A stretch of 64,000 nt of DNA from Catenaria anguillulae PL171 (Eukaryota; Blastocladiomycota; Blastocladiomycetes; Blastocladiales; Catenariaceae), in contig MCFL01000100.1 of assembly GCA_002102555.1 (NCBI GenBank), positions 16,331 through 80,330 on the forward strand, in the 5' to 3' direction. The notes below the pieces were generated by a model, which made no database searches, was not told where the DNA came from, and saw only the letters and a list, made by a program, of their open reading frames with translations. The position numbers were made by a program, and so were the translations under genes. Of this stretch, positions 35,851 to 47,772 are shown in pieces (position 1 is the stretch's first letter; the number at the start of each line of letters is the position of its first letter).

Positions 35851-36595
35851 TGTCTTTGTTTAGAAGTAGGATGTGGATATCGAAAAAAAAGGATGTTGCT
35901 GCACGGGGTACGATTGCGTCAGGTATTCTGCATGGATTTGCCTGCTTGTGTTGATTTACATAAATAAGTATGAATATGGCCATTCAAAAGCAGTTCAAAA
36001 GCAGGTCAGGCGGGTCCGCCGATTGTGCGTCGATCACACGGCTGAGATTGAAGTGCTCAACAAGAAGCACTGGAAGACGACAAGACATAAAAGAATTGGA
36101 TTGCATGAAATTATGTAAATATACGGCAAGCACAAACACAATCAATGACAGACGGACATGCCGTCCGCCAAACAAGCATTAAGAAGCAATAAGAGGAAAA
36201 AAAAAGACGATATTGGTTCATGTGAAGCAGTGTGAATGGATGAGGAATTGGGAGGCATACGAGAGAAGAGGCAAAAAGACACAAACAAAGGTGAAGGGCT
36301 ACATCAGCACTGTCGATGATGCTGGGATCGATAAGGAATGCAACGTCGAGATGAGAGAGACGAGAAAGAAAATGGGGCGAAGAATTAAAGAGAGATGTTG
36401 ATTGTGTGAGGCAACGGAGAGTGAGGGAAACAAGGAGCGACAAGGAGAAACGCAGATGCAGATAAAGAGGGAGAAAGAGACAAACAATGTACAGGCAAGA
36501 CATGGGGGCGCCCCCTAATCCGAGCAAGTGTGCAAACGAGCGAGGGAGGGGAGTTAGAGAAAAGAAGCAAACATCAAGTCATCGCATCGCATCGC
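35851..36595. other. Intergenic, purine-rich, no gene seen
   Basis: 745 bp between the E2 start and the stop of the SH3 gene, both leftward. The top strand at 36190-36570 is strikingly purine-rich (GA-rich), which on the transcribed strand is the pyrimidine-rich 3' UTR of the SH3 gene. No gene seen. Confidence 0.5.
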
Positions 36596-39308
36596 TTACT
36601 CGAGGCAAACAATCGGGAATGCGCCCATAGCGCCCGTGTCCACATTATGTCCCACGGCCCAATTGTCCAAAAACACCTGCTCGACCACGACCCAATGTCC
36701 ACGTTCCATGGCCAGCTCATCTTCGAGCTCGGGTGCATACGGAATGGCCACGCGCCGGGCGCCCTCGACGGGCGGGACGGGTGCCCCAGCAACGCCAGAT
36801 GCACCCGCGGCCGACGTACCCGTGGACGGCGTCCCATGGAACGAGAAGGTGGACGAGGGCGTGCCCGAGTGACGCTGGCCACCTTGCGCGTCCGCACCAT
36901 CGGCATGTGCGCCCGAGCTCAAGTCCATGAGCGACGACGCGCCGAAATCCAGCTCTGCCAGCGCCCGCGCCAACGACCCGGATCCTGCCGAACTTGCTTG
37001 CGACGACCGTTGCGACCCAGTGAACACGAGGCTGGTTGCCACGGCACGTTGCGGGTCAATCACGGTATCCCTCACCGTAGCAGCAGCCGCGCCGCCCTCC
37101 ACCACGGGCGCCAACGACCCAGAGGTTCCACTTGCGCCACCTGCTGGGCCAAACCGTCCCGCCAACGCACTCTGGAAACTCGCACGGTAGTTCATACTCG
37201 CGGACCGCTGCATGCTCGATGGGCGCGCGCCGCCTGTGCGCTTGGTGCTCGTGTACGGCTCGTCACGCACAGACTCGATTTCTGCCTCTTCGCCCGCGCG
37301 TGGCGTCATGGACAGCGCATATTGAGTGCGGGTGAGCGGGGGTGGCGGCGGAGTGGCGAGCGAAGCGGGCTTGGAGCTGAATGGGAACAGGGCAGCCAAG
37401 CCACTCGCGGCAGCCGCACCAGGGCCAGATTCGCTGTCACGATGGCCGCGGCCAGCATGTGCACCGGCAAGCGTTGCGCGGCGCGTGCGCATGTACGACA
37501 CGCCTGCGACGCCCGCGACCAGGGCGAGAATGCCGAGCGTGGCAACCACGGGGACTACGGGATTCGATCCGTCGGATCCATTCGACGCGGCCGACGACGT
37601 GGTGCCTGTGCCTGCGCCGCCCGAGGTGGCATCGCTACCCGACGGAGTTCCGCCCACGTTGATATCGGACCCGTTCGGGTTGCCGCCAGAATTGCCAGTG
37701 TTGGACCCCGCCGGGGGATCGCCCGACCCGCCGTCAATCGGGCGTGGGCCTGGGGCAGAGAATTGTTGGCGCACGGGCATGGTTGTCCCCGGTAGCGACA
37801 CTTCGCGGAGAATGTCATCAAACACGGCCGAGGGCGGGGTGGGTGTGGGCGTGGCTTGCGAGGCAGAGTTGGAGGCGGTGACTGACGTGGATGACGGCGT
37901 GCCGACAGGTGCAACGACGGGCGGGAGCGTAGCGCGAGTGGTGATGGTGTTTTGCGACGTTGACGAGGACAGTGGAGGAATCCGAGGCTCTGGACCAACA
38001 CCTTCGGTTGGGTTGGGGTCGACAGGCCGATCGGTCGCCGTGGGCACGGGCGGGAGAGTGGCGCGCCGAGTAATGGTCGATGACTGTGCTGGTGGCTGCG
38101 GCTCAACCACGGGCGGCGGCCGCGGATCCACAATCGGTGATGGTGATGGTGTGGGCGGTTGTGGCGCCGGGGGTTGAGGTGCTGGTGGCTGCGGCGCCGG
38201 GGTTGAGGTGCTGGTGGCTGCGGCGCCGGAGGCTGTGTCGGCTGCGGATCCGGTTGAGGCGCAGGGGGGTTGACAATGGGCGACAGGATGGGAGCAATCA
38301 CATCGTCAACAATGTCGCGACCTGGGGTGCGGCTCGGTGTAGGCCGTTCGGGAACCGCGGGCGGGTCGACAACTGGGTCGACGGGGCGCACGGGGTCCAC
38401 TGGCTGAGCTGGGTCGGCTGGGGGCGGACTGGTTCGACAGAGGGAACGGGCTGCGCTGATTGCGCTGGCTGCGTTGTGGTTTGCGAGGGAGGCTGGACGG
38501 GTTGGACCGGATCCACGGGCTGTACTGGTTGCACTGGTTGCACGGGCTCGGTCGTCGGAGTCGGGTTTGGCTGCGGCTGCGGTTGCGCGTTACCATTGCC
38601 ATTGCCGTTATCCGACTCTGGGTCCGTCGACGGAGCCGGAGCAGGTGCGGATGCAGATGCAGAGACGGATGAAGTGAATGGCTCGGAAGCCGAAGGAGTG
38701 GCAGAGGGAGCTGGAACCACTGCCGTCGTCGTCGTCGGAACCACTGCATTGAGCGTTTGCGAAGGAGCGGGAACAGGGGAAGGCTCGCGGTCGCTCTCGG
38801 GCTGGCCACGGGATGGTGGTGGGTTATTGCCATTGCTGCCGTTGCTGGGAATTGGGCGGGAATCAGCTGGCGAGGAAGAGGATGCTGACGCCGGCGAGGA
38901 AGAGGAGGAAGTCGACGACACATCACGGGTAAACAAGGGGCTGGGCGTGAAGGGCGTGGTGGTGGACCGGACAATGCCGAGCGAGGTGGTAGAGGGGCGG
39001 CGCGAGTTGAGGATGACGGATTGCTGAGGATTGGTATTGGTGTTGGGACTGGCCGTCGTGCTGCGCGTGCTGGAACTAGAACTGGCACTGGCACTGGCAC
39101 TTGCGCTGGCGCTGGAAGGGGAAGGGGAAGGAAGGGCCGAGCTGGCTGCCGGCGACTTTGATGCTGGAGCAGACGCAGTGGTCGACGCAGGCTTTTGTGT
39201 GGGCATGGGTACGGCCGAGGATGCGCTGATGGCGACAATGGCCACGGCGACGGCCAGGACCGTCAGCCATCGAGCCCGTTTATGTGGGCCGTAGCTGGTT
39301 GGGGGCAT
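36596..39308 (-). CDS. Mucin-like single-pass membrane protein with C-terminal SH3 domain (Fus1-like plan)
   Basis: From ATG 39308: a signal peptide or anchor (RARWLTVLAVAVAIVAISAS), then about 550 residues very rich in Ser/Thr/Pro/Ala, likely O-glycosylated, with a QPVQPVDPV repeat; a membrane span (VVPVVATLGILALVAGVAGV) near 37530; a cytoplasmic tail; and an SH3 domain at the end: RRVAIPYAPELEDELAMERG, WVVVEQVFLDNWAVGHNVD, TGAMGAFPIVCLE. The ALYDY-like, ED and G-x-FP positions are conserved. The reading frame changes twice, at a G5 run (38420-38424) and at a G4 run inside a tandem repeat (38199-38202), each by one base in the same sense, so the gene is treated as one. The arrangement resembles yeast Fus1 and combines ideas of Msb2 and Sho1; role in signalling or cell contact is inferred. 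Confidence 0.7.
38169..38232. repeat. Two-and-a-bit copies of a 29/30-bp tandem repeat in the SH3 gene
   Basis: The unit TTGAGGTGCTGGTGGCTGCG plus GCGCCGG(G)n is repeated back to back. The first copy is preceded by five G (38169-38173), the second by four (38199-38202). A 30-bp unit would keep the Pro/Gln/Ala frame; the lost G makes the spacing 29 and coincides with the frame change. Confidence 0.85.
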
Positions 39309-40714
39309 GATTCAGGCGTCGTCCGTCGTCGTCGTCGTCTCTGGCCAGCAGAGGATGAGGTTTGGTTGGGTCGAGGTCTTGGGAACGGGGCAGCAGTGCC
39401 ACAGGACAAGGTCAGGGACAGGGTCAGCGGAGCGGAGCACCCAAGGATCATGGTTTCCACACAAGACATACCAGGAAGGAACGGTGCCAAGACTGGTCAG
39501 AGTGGGTACAGAGTACAGAGTACAGGGTTACAGAGTGCAGATATTGTTGAAGAGTCAAGGTCGAAATGAAATGGCAACTGGCGGGCACAATGAGATGAAG
39601 GGCGGGACGGGTGATGGATGGAGGATTGAAGGATGGAAGGGCGGTCGGGAAAGCAAAGGCAAACGCTAAAGCTCCATGGCTATGGCTATGGCTATGGCTG
39701 TAGGTTGGCGGATGTGTTGGAGTGCGAATTCGAATCCATTCCCTTGACTGAATCGGAAACCAAGACGCCAAGTTGCTCTGGAGCTGGAATGTTGGTCCAC
39801 AACCTTCAAGGTCTGGCTCGGCTCGGCCTTCAAGGTGTGTTGGGTGTGGTTGGCGGAAGGCGGCAGGCAGGGGCACCCAGGGCTTCACCAGCCCCCTCCG
39901 TGAGCCCTTTTTGCCCTCATGCCGGTTGCACATCTCCATGCACTTGTCGACGCGACTGGATTCATCCAGTAGACAAGGCCTACGAAAGCCACACGGCTCC
40001 CTCCACCGCGCATGGATTCATCCTCATTGCATGCAACAAGCCTTATGCCAGACACAATTTGGCGCCAGTATTTTTATGACTCGCCCAATCCCAAAACGTC
40101 CTCTCCTTCCCGCGACCGGCTCTCGTTCACAGCTAGCTGCAGTGCTGTCAGCTGCTGCAGACTGCAGATGCGCCCGTCCATGTTGAGCCCGTCCAAGTCG
40201 CAGGTTCTGGTCGCACTCGCCCTTTTTGCTAACGTCACTGCTTCATTTCACTCGGTCAATCAAGGACTGAGCCTCTTCCCTCAAAGTCTTGGAAATGGAT
40301 CTCGTCCGCAGCAGCATTTACCACTGGTCACTGGGTCTCTCCATTCCACCTCAGCGCCTGCCCAATCAGCTAGCCTAGGTCATTGCCGGCTTTTTCCTTT
40401 GTAGGTAAGTCCGACTCGCGCCAGTTGAGTGTGACAGTCACGGTGTATGCTTCATAGGCTTCGCTTCAACCGTGATATGCCTTACCATTCAAGCAAGATG
40501 GTTGCAACATCATGCAAGATGCTTTAATTTCGTTTCACGATCGCGACTCGGCCGTGAATATACATAAGCACTTCCGTTATCGAACTCGCAGTTCCCACGA
40601 CGTTGTTCCCACACACGATGGTCTCGATCGTCAGTTAATGAAATGCAAATGCACACATTGTATCTTTGGGAACCCAAAAGGTCAAAACCCTGAGCAACAC
40701 ACCCCTGCCACACA
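39309..40714. other. Divergent promoter region with small repeats
   Basis: 1.4 kb between the SH3 gene (leftward) and IFT88 (rightward). Contains short direct repeats: TACAGAG-type units at about 39506-39540 and GGCTAT x3 near 39680-39697. A frame from 40182 beginning MLSPSKSQVLVALALFANVT looks like a signal peptide, but it has no further support. No gene called. Confidence 0.45.
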
Positions 40715-41099
40715 ATGCCACCTCCCGCGCCATACATTCCTGGCGCCTACCCAACCACCTCTGCCGGCCGGTCATCCACCGCCGCCGCCGCAGCCACTGG
40801 CGCCGCCATCCCACCGGCGTCCAGCTGGGGCGCACGTGCAGGCATGCAATCGCGTGCTGGCGGCGGAGCCGGCCCAGGCTATTCGCGTGCCGGCCCCATG
40901 ACTGCTGGTGGATCGGGAGGCGCCGATCCGAAACGGCCAGTCACGAGCAGCCGTGCGGCCGGATATTCGTCACGGGGAAGGCCGACAACGGCAAACATGG
41001 CTGCATTCGATCCGTTCCGTGGTTCCAGTTCGTTCTTGCTTCTTGCATTTGGAATCAAGGATATGGCATGAAAAGGGAGGACTGACGCGTCATTTCATT

Positions 41100-41142
<43 letters not shown>

Positions 41143-43577
41143 TAACGATAACGATTGTGCCGTGCAGAAGCAGGCTCACCCCCAGGCGGTCTGGGATCAT
41201 CAGCAACCAACGGTGGGAACAGCGACCCGACCAAATCCGAGCCGTCGCCCGAGGACCAGGTCCGCGACATGGAGCGCCACATATACGCCCTACTGCACGA
41301 GTCTGCCATGACGTGCACTGCCTCACCATCGGGACGGTACACCACAGCCGCAGGCACCGACCCGACAACGGCCTCGGGGCTGGCAAAGGCCAAAGAGGCC
41401 GTGAAACGCGAGCGCGCCCTTGTCCGGCACCGTGAGCATCTCGGGCTCATGGACACGGTCAACTTGGACTTGACGTATTGCGTGCTTGTCAACTTGGCAC
41501 ACCACTATGCGCTTGCGGGCATGCCGGCCGAGGCCATTTCCACGTACACGGCTGTGGTGAAAAACAAGACGTTTCATCAATCGGGGCGGCTGCGCGTCAA
41601 CATGGGCAACTTGTACTTGGGCATGGGCAAAGTGAGCCAGGCCATCAAAATGTATCGCATGGCGCTCGACCAGCTGCAGCCCAATCAGCATCGGGACTTG
41701 CGGCTCAAGGTGTTGCACAACTTGAGCGTGGCGTTTTTTCGCGCGGGCCAGTTGGGCGATGCCGTCACGGCGCTCGAGACGGTCATGGAAAGCAAGCCCG
41801 ATCATCGCGCAGGGTTTCATTTGGTCGTGTGCTACTATGCGCTGGGCGAAAAGGACAAGATGCGGCGCGCATTCCAGCGGCTCGTGGCCGTCCCATACCC
41901 AAAGATTGAAACCGACCCGGAAGCTGCCGGCACAAGCACCGCGGGTGCCGGTGGCGCGTCGTCTCCCGCGGCGGCCGCCGCCATGGGCTTTGCGTTCGAC
42001 GACTCGTCCCTGCTCGCAACCGACGACCCCTTGCGCAACCTCGCGCGCACCACCATCAAGCAAATCGAGCGCAAAGTGTTGCTTGCAGGCAAACTGATTG
42101 CCCGTGCACTCGACGCTTCAGCGTCACCTGATCTCATCACCCAAACCTATGACTGGCTCGCCGACACGGTGCGCGGGTCGCCCGCGGCCGCCGTGGCCGC
42201 CGAGTTGGAAATGGCTAAAGCCGTGCATTACTTGCGGGCCAGGGACACGCCCCGTGCGGCATCGTGCTTGCAAGAGTTTGCACGGCGCGCGGCCGCTGAT
42301 GCCGCGGGCGCTGGAGACGCTGGCCAGGTGGCGGCAAGCATGGCATACACAAACCTGGCATTTCTGGCGCTGCTCGAGGGCGACACGCAGGTGGCCGCAG
42401 AGTATGCCGAGCAGGCAATTGCCAAGGACAGGTACAATGCGCGCGCACACAGCAATCGTGGCAACGCGTACTTTGCGGCGGGCGAATGGGCAAGTGCCCG
42501 GGACATGTATGTGGAGGCGGTGAGTTTGGATGCAGAGTGTACCGAGGCGGCGTTTAATTTGGGACTCGTGTACAAGCAGCTCGGCATGTGGAAGGAGGCT
42601 GGAAGGGCGTTTGATAAGTTGCATAGCATGCTCAGGGGTAGTCCCGAGGTGGTGTGGAATTTGGCAGACATGTACGTTTGTCGTGTCCACGTGGGAACAC
42701 ATCCACCCAAGACTCACGAACGGACAATACCTACATTGTTTCCGCAACAGTCACGAGCGCACAGGTAACCTGTCAGGTGCCCTTGAATGGTACTCTGTCC
42801 TCATCTCCATCACGCCCACCGACCCATCTGTGCTCGCCAAGCTCGGCTCGCTCCACGCGCGAGCAAATGACCCAGCCCAAGCCTTACACCACTTCTCTGA
42901 AGCGCACCGTTACGACCCAGGACATACGGATGCGCTCGCCTGGCTCGCACACCACCACGTGAAGTGCGAGGCGTACGAGTCTGCACTGCCGCTGTTTGAG
43001 CGGCTCAGTGTCCAAGAGCCCAGGGAAATCCAGTGGCCGCTCATGGCGGCAAGCTGTTTGCGCAGAAGCGGCAGGTATGACAAGGCCCTTGAGGCGTACC
43101 GGGCCGTGCACGAACGGTGGCCACAGAGTGTCGAAGCTTTGCGGTTCTTGGTCCGGCTGGCAGCAGATGTCAATGCAAAAGAGTTACCAGAGTGGAGGGA
43201 CAGATTGGCCAAGGTCGAGGCAAAGGGGACAGCCGCGGGCGGGGAGGAAGGTGCCGGTTCGGGGATGATGATGGGTGGGATGGTGACAACGGCGGTGGCG
43301 GGAGGTGATGGCGGGATCAAGACCAACGGGTCAAGGGATAGTGTGCGTGGGTCTGGGACAAGTCTTCAGGGAGGCGGAGCAAGTGTTTTGGGGCAGCAAA
43401 GCGGACTGTGTACGTCATCGTCCTTGACACTCTGTTTACTTGACGACGACAAGATGCTCACTTGAATCCATGTATCTGCAAACAGTTGGGACGGAGCCGC
43501 CACGCCGTGAATCGGGCGCCGTGTACAAGGAGGATGCGGGCGGCGACGAGTACAATGTGGAGGACATGCTGCCCTAA
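40715..43577 (+). CDS. IFT88: Intraflagellar transport protein 88 (TPR)
   Basis: Core subunit of the IFT-B complex that carries cargo along the axoneme; essential for building the flagellum. Exons: 40715-41021, 41174-42671, 42751-43409, 43486-43577; 2556 nt, 851 residues, all junctions in frame. The N-terminal 100 residues are Ala/Gly/Ser-rich. From exon 2: LMDTVNLDLTYCVLVNLAHH, EAISTYTAVVKNKTFHQSGR, LRVNMGNLYLGMGKVSQAIK, MYRMALDQLQPNQHRDLRLK, then tandem TPRs including YNARAHSNRGNAYFAAGEWA and DIHERTGNLSGALEWYSVLI, PTDPSVLAKLGSLHARANDP. These are the diagnostic IFT88 segments. The tail ends in an acidic GGDEYNVEDMLP. The first intron holds a CA microsatellite. Very confident. Confidence 0.93.
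41102..41140. repeat. (CA)19 microsatellite in intron 1 of IFT88
   Basis: Uninterrupted CA dinucleotides, followed directly by GATAAC repeats to about 41155 and close to the acceptor of exon 2 at 41174. Confidence 0.95.
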
Positions 43578-43698
43578 CACCACTCAATGTGACTACATGT
43601 GTCTTGTGAATGAGTCTTGATCTTCTTTTGAAGATACACTCGAAAACCTCAGCTAAATACCAAAACTTGTGTATTGCAATCCAGTCCAAGAAGAAAAG

Positions 43699-44892
43699 TC
43701 ACATACTACAGCGAGTATGACAAATCCACGCCCAGAGTCGCTCCTCCACTGCCACGCCGCCATTGCCGGCCCCTATGCTCTGTCCGCCCGCCGCCAATCC
43801 CTGAACGGCCAATCCAACCTTCAACCCAAGCCGATCCCACGTCTGTTGATACACGACCGCCAATCCGCGCGCAATGCCGTATCGGACCTTGATGAGCGTG
43901 CCGAGTCGATCGTTATCGGGGGTCCAAGGCGCGTGCACATTGACGTGCGAGGGCGAGTAGACGAATCCGACAGACAATCCGATTCGTAGCTGTACACGTT
44001 GTAGTCGTACCGGCACGCGGTGCGCAGGCCAGGCGCAGTCCATGATGTGTATGAGGAGGAAAGGTGACCCAGCAGTGGGTTGAGCGTGATCGTCGTTGTC
44101 GAGAGGGGCGATGAGTGCTTGACCCGAGAGACACTTTTACATCAGGAAACAAATTAGCGTGAGCAAACGAAGCGCCCAGTTCGCAGGCAGTGAAAGATAT
44201 CGTACTCCCGCCAGAGACTTCGTTGGCCAAATAATATACTTCTCCACCAAGACTCCACCCATGACTCACGTCGCGCAGCCACCGAAATCCGAACAGGGCG
44301 TTTTCCGACGAAAAGCACACTTCGTGACCCCACTTTTCGCGATTGGTGCCAGGTTGTAATGGACAAAGGAACCGCCGGATGCCAGGTGCTCAATCCGGAC
44401 ATTGAAAGTAGTGTGCGCGAAGAGGACGGCGCGCGAGGACGTACTCGAGGTTTGCCGAGCGGAAAAGGCGGGCGTACATGAGGAATGATCCCGCAGCGGC
44501 AGGCGAGAGAAAAGAAGGGCGGAGGCATCGATGACTTTGACGCCGACGGCCGAGAACTTGTCGGCAACTGATGACGTGACGGACGCATGATCGTTGTCCG
44601 ATGGAGAGGGTGGCGGCGGATCGAGCGGGACAGAGGTGAAGAGAAATCCAATGGATCCGGAAGAGGGCGAAGAGGCAGGAGCGCCAAGGCCGACCGAGTG
44701 GCGCGAGTGGAGGAGCGAATTGCGCTGCGAGCCAGAGATGGGTTTGGCGACTGACAGCGACAGGCCGGCGTGCGTTGGGGTGGCAAAGTCAAGAACCTGG
44801 CGGACGTCGCGCAGAAGCGAGCCGTACTGCAGGTCGGGGCGCCAGGCCGTGGCGTAAAAGTACTGTTGCAGGCAGTATTCTAGGTAGTCCAT
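43699..44892 (-). CDS. MDM10: Mitochondrial distribution and morphology protein 10 (left-arm copy), frame broken three times
   Basis: Outer-membrane beta-barrel of the ERMES ER-mitochondria tether, also a SAM-complex partner. Start ATG 44892: MDYLEYCLQQYFYATAWRPD, LQYGSLLRDVRQVLDFATPT is the typical N-terminal strand. Later landmarks: REKWGHEVCFSSENALFGFR, SLGGEVYYLANEVSGG, an intron from GTACGA near 44207, TTTITLNPLLGHLSSSYTS, CRYDYNVYSYESD, then LSVGFVYSPSHVNVHAPWTP to the stop near 43699. The frame shifts by one base near 44345, at a G4 run (C4 on this strand) at 44105-44108, and near 43977. Each would be healed by one extra base in a short homopolymer and homology is continuous across each, so sequencing deletions are likelier than decay, but a pseudogene cannot be excluded. 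A second copy begins at 63928. Confidence 0.75.
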
Positions 44893-45079
44893 TGTTGCGA
44901 TTGATGTTGACTTATCAATGATAATTTTTTGGTTTCCTTTAGTATCACGGGTTTACACGAGAAACGGGCCGCCGATCCACCCGACAGTGTTAACGACAAG
45001 CATTGCGAACGATAACTGCCCGAATAAAAAAAAAAAAAAAGTTTCATAGTGTTAATCCTTGTCATCAATGCATGCAACC

Positions 45080-46444
45080 ATGAAAACTTCCACAACCAAA
45101 CCCGCACCCCGGCCAAGCCCATCGCCAAGCCCAAGGCCGCCGCCCCGGCCGCAGCCGCAGCACCCACCTCGATCCGCGACCGCGAGCTGGACAAGCGCCG
45201 CAAAGTCTTCAAGCAGTCGTTCGACTCGCCCCTCAAGGTGAAATGGGGCTCTCCGGCACCCGCAGACCTGCAGTCCGAACTGCTTTCCCTGCTCACCACC
45301 CGCCTCTTTCCGCCGTCTGCCGCTACTCCCGCCCCTGCCGTGCACCGTGGCCTCCAATCCACATTCAAGCTGCTCGCTGCCCGCATTTGCAACCCGCTCA
45401 AGCAGCTCTCGGACGAGGCGCAAGCCAAAGTGCCCACCCTTGCCATTATCTTGTTCCGCGGCGACCTGGACAACACCTTGTCCGGGCCCGACCTGTATGG
45501 ATGGTTGCCCGGCATTGCGCAGCTGGCCAAATGTGCAGGACATGTGGTGCATATGTTTGTGGTAACTGAGGTGGGCGCAAACTTGCAAGTCGCCAGTGCC
45601 ATTCAGCAAGCGGTAGAAAACAAGGTTGGCAAAGTGGTGCCACGGTATGCGTGCATTGCAATTGAATTGGGATCCGATTTGGTATTGTCAATTGGCCTGA
45701 TTTTCTTGCCATGGCCACGAAATGACTGACCCGTACTCGCCTGTACTGTGTACACAGGCATCCACCGACCTTGCTGCCCTCGCAGCACGCTTCCCAACAC
45801 CGTCCGTCCCCTTTTACACATCTGCCTCCGACTCGTCCAACATCGCCACCTTCACCCAATGGGCCAAACTCGTTGACAAACCTTCGCTTCTTTCTCCCAA
45901 TATCAAACTGCTCGAGACTTCGGCGCCAATTGTCGATCGCAAAAAGCAAAAGGAATCCAAAACCGCCGCAAAGATCCAGCTTGCCGCCAAACAAAAAGCC
46001 GATCCAAAACCCATTCGTCCAAAGTCAGGCCCACAGAGGTCAAGCAAGGCAACAGCAGATAAGCAGCGGCAGCGCCTGGCCGCTGAATTTGCGCGTGGCG
46101 GCCCGCTTGTGAGCACTGAGTTTGGGCACGTTGCAGACAAGTTTGCGTCGCCCTTGGATAAGGTGCGGGCCATGCTCAAGGTCAAGGTGGAGTTGCGCGA
46201 GTCAAGGGAGCGGCATGCCGGTGTACAGACCAACACGGTGGACAAGGCGGTCAAGGAACCTGCAGCGGATGCCATGGACATTGATCCAGCACCGGAGACT
46301 GCCCGTGAGGTGGTGCCCGAGCAGGGAAAGAAGGTAAAGCCAAGCAAAAAGCGGTCAAGGCCGTCGGGCGAGCCAGCGTCGCAAACTGCATCAAGTGTAC
46401 CCACTGCAGTCAAGAGCAAGAAGCGACGGACCAACAGTGCATAA
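45080..46444 (+). CDS. POP3-like RNase P/MRP subunit, left-arm copy with N-terminal frameshift
   Basis: Likely component of RNase P/RNase MRP (tRNA 5' and rRNA processing). After a low-complexity Ala/Pro/Lys start, SIRDRELDKRRKVFKQSFDS, PLKVKWGSPAPADLQSELLS and an L7Ae-like stretch (PTLAIILFRGDLDNT, WLPGIAQLAKCAGHVVHMFV) resemble Pop3. Exon 2 starts at 45758 (ASTDLAALAARFPTPSVPFY) and ends in a Lys-rich tail (KKVKPSKKRSRPSG). The exon 1 donor lies near 45636-45645 and is not settled. ATG 45080 opens MKTSTTKPAP, but four C at 45107-45110 put it out of frame with the body; the other arm has five C at the same place and reads through. Family call moderate. Confidence 0.55.
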
Positions 46445-47772
46445 CAGCACGTCAATAAATTTATGTAGTTCTCCAGTATGATGCGTCTGCTAACCCCTAC
46501 GATCTTGGATTTGACACACAGCTTACATTTGTATGATTGTGCTCACATGGAACCCTGCAGGTCGAATCGCCCAAGCCCCGTTGGCCAGCCAATTGGGCGG
46601 TGGTGACGCTTGATTCGCGGGTTGCATGCCCTCGCCAGCCTCGCCGCGGTACGATTGCCACGGCACAATGCTGTGTGTTGCACGCGCCCTATCTCGGATT
46701 ATCGAAATCATCGAATATGAAAGGAGCCAGCATATCGCGATCGACGAACTTGGGCCATGCCCTGTTGACGACAAGATATGCGAGCGAGTCGTATCTTAGC
46801 GGGGTGAACATTGCAATGGCGCTGGAGGGACTGGCGGACAGCTTCTTGAACGAGTTGGCGTTGTTTACGATCGCGCCAGTTGAAGAGCTTTCATGTGTGA
46901 TGATGGCGAATCGGTATCGTATCGAACCAATAAATTCACAGCGTGTACAGAAACCGCGAGTGGCGGCCGCGAGTCTGGGGTCGGGTTGAAGGACCAAGGC
47001 AACAGCTATACAAAATGCACGCCGAAACCCAATTCTGCCGCTGGATGCCACAGGGGCAAGGCGCACTATGTTTAATTTCGACATGTCCATGTCCGTCAAT
47101 GTACTCTTTAGATGTTGGTGGAGGGTGATCGCTCGTGCGATGCGATATACAATATCCGATTCAGCGAGTGGGCTTGGTGGCGGCGGGCACTATACGGCGG
47201 GCATCTGGGTATCATGGCAAGAAGGGCGTGCGGAAGTTGAGCCAAAGTGCCAGTCGGCCGCGGGCAGCGGGCATCCGGGTAGTTGAGCAACAGGATACAA
47301 GTACCGGTATGGATTCCACATGGTCAATGACAGGGAGGCTGTCCGATGGTCCTCCGATCGAGCCAAGTGAGACGCTCACATGAGACACAATCAGCGAGTG
47401 CACGTCACCAGCCCTGTGCATGACAGTTGCAGGCCGCTGCCCATCACCAAAGAGGCGAATTAAAAACACAATGTCGCAAACAGTACTGCAACAATAGCGT
47501 AGAAGGGCCCATGTAAATACAAGCCCGGGTGGCTCTGGAAATCAAATTGCACAACCCAACCCAAGCGAACGACATCGACGAGATAAACAAACAAAACTCT
47601 ATTCAGCTCCTGCGACTTGATACATCAAATGGACCGGGTACAAAAGATTATGTAGGCGACTCGCAAGGAGAAAACAAGATACAAAATTGCGAATCAGGAG
47701 AGGGGGGGGGGGGGATATACAAGAGAGGCATCTCATGCGAAAGAGGACACGCGAAAGCTGGCAGAACCCAGT
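46445..47772. other. Convergent intergenic region of the left arm
   Basis: 1.3 kb between POP3-like and OPT genes. An AATAAA lies at about 46455. Open frames of up to 150 codons exist on both strands but none survives comparison with the other arm, where this stretch differs at roughly 7 percent of positions with indels (eye count over about 300 bp). A run of 13 G lies at 47702-47714; the other arm has 10. No gene called. Confidence 0.55.

Noticed and set aside
38080-39027. Plus-strand Gly/Trp-rich ORF across the SH3 gene
   Set aside because: Antisense shadow of Ser/Pro/Gln codons; no start context or motif.
40182-40404. Possible small secreted protein (signal-peptide-like start) upstream of IFT88
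   Set aside because: Only a hydrophobic stretch supports it; no conserved Cys pattern, exon pattern or homologue recognised.
46537-47099. ORFs on both strands between POP3 and OPT in the left arm
   Set aside because: The other arm carries indels and substitutions without codon bias in the same frames, so they are not maintained as protein.
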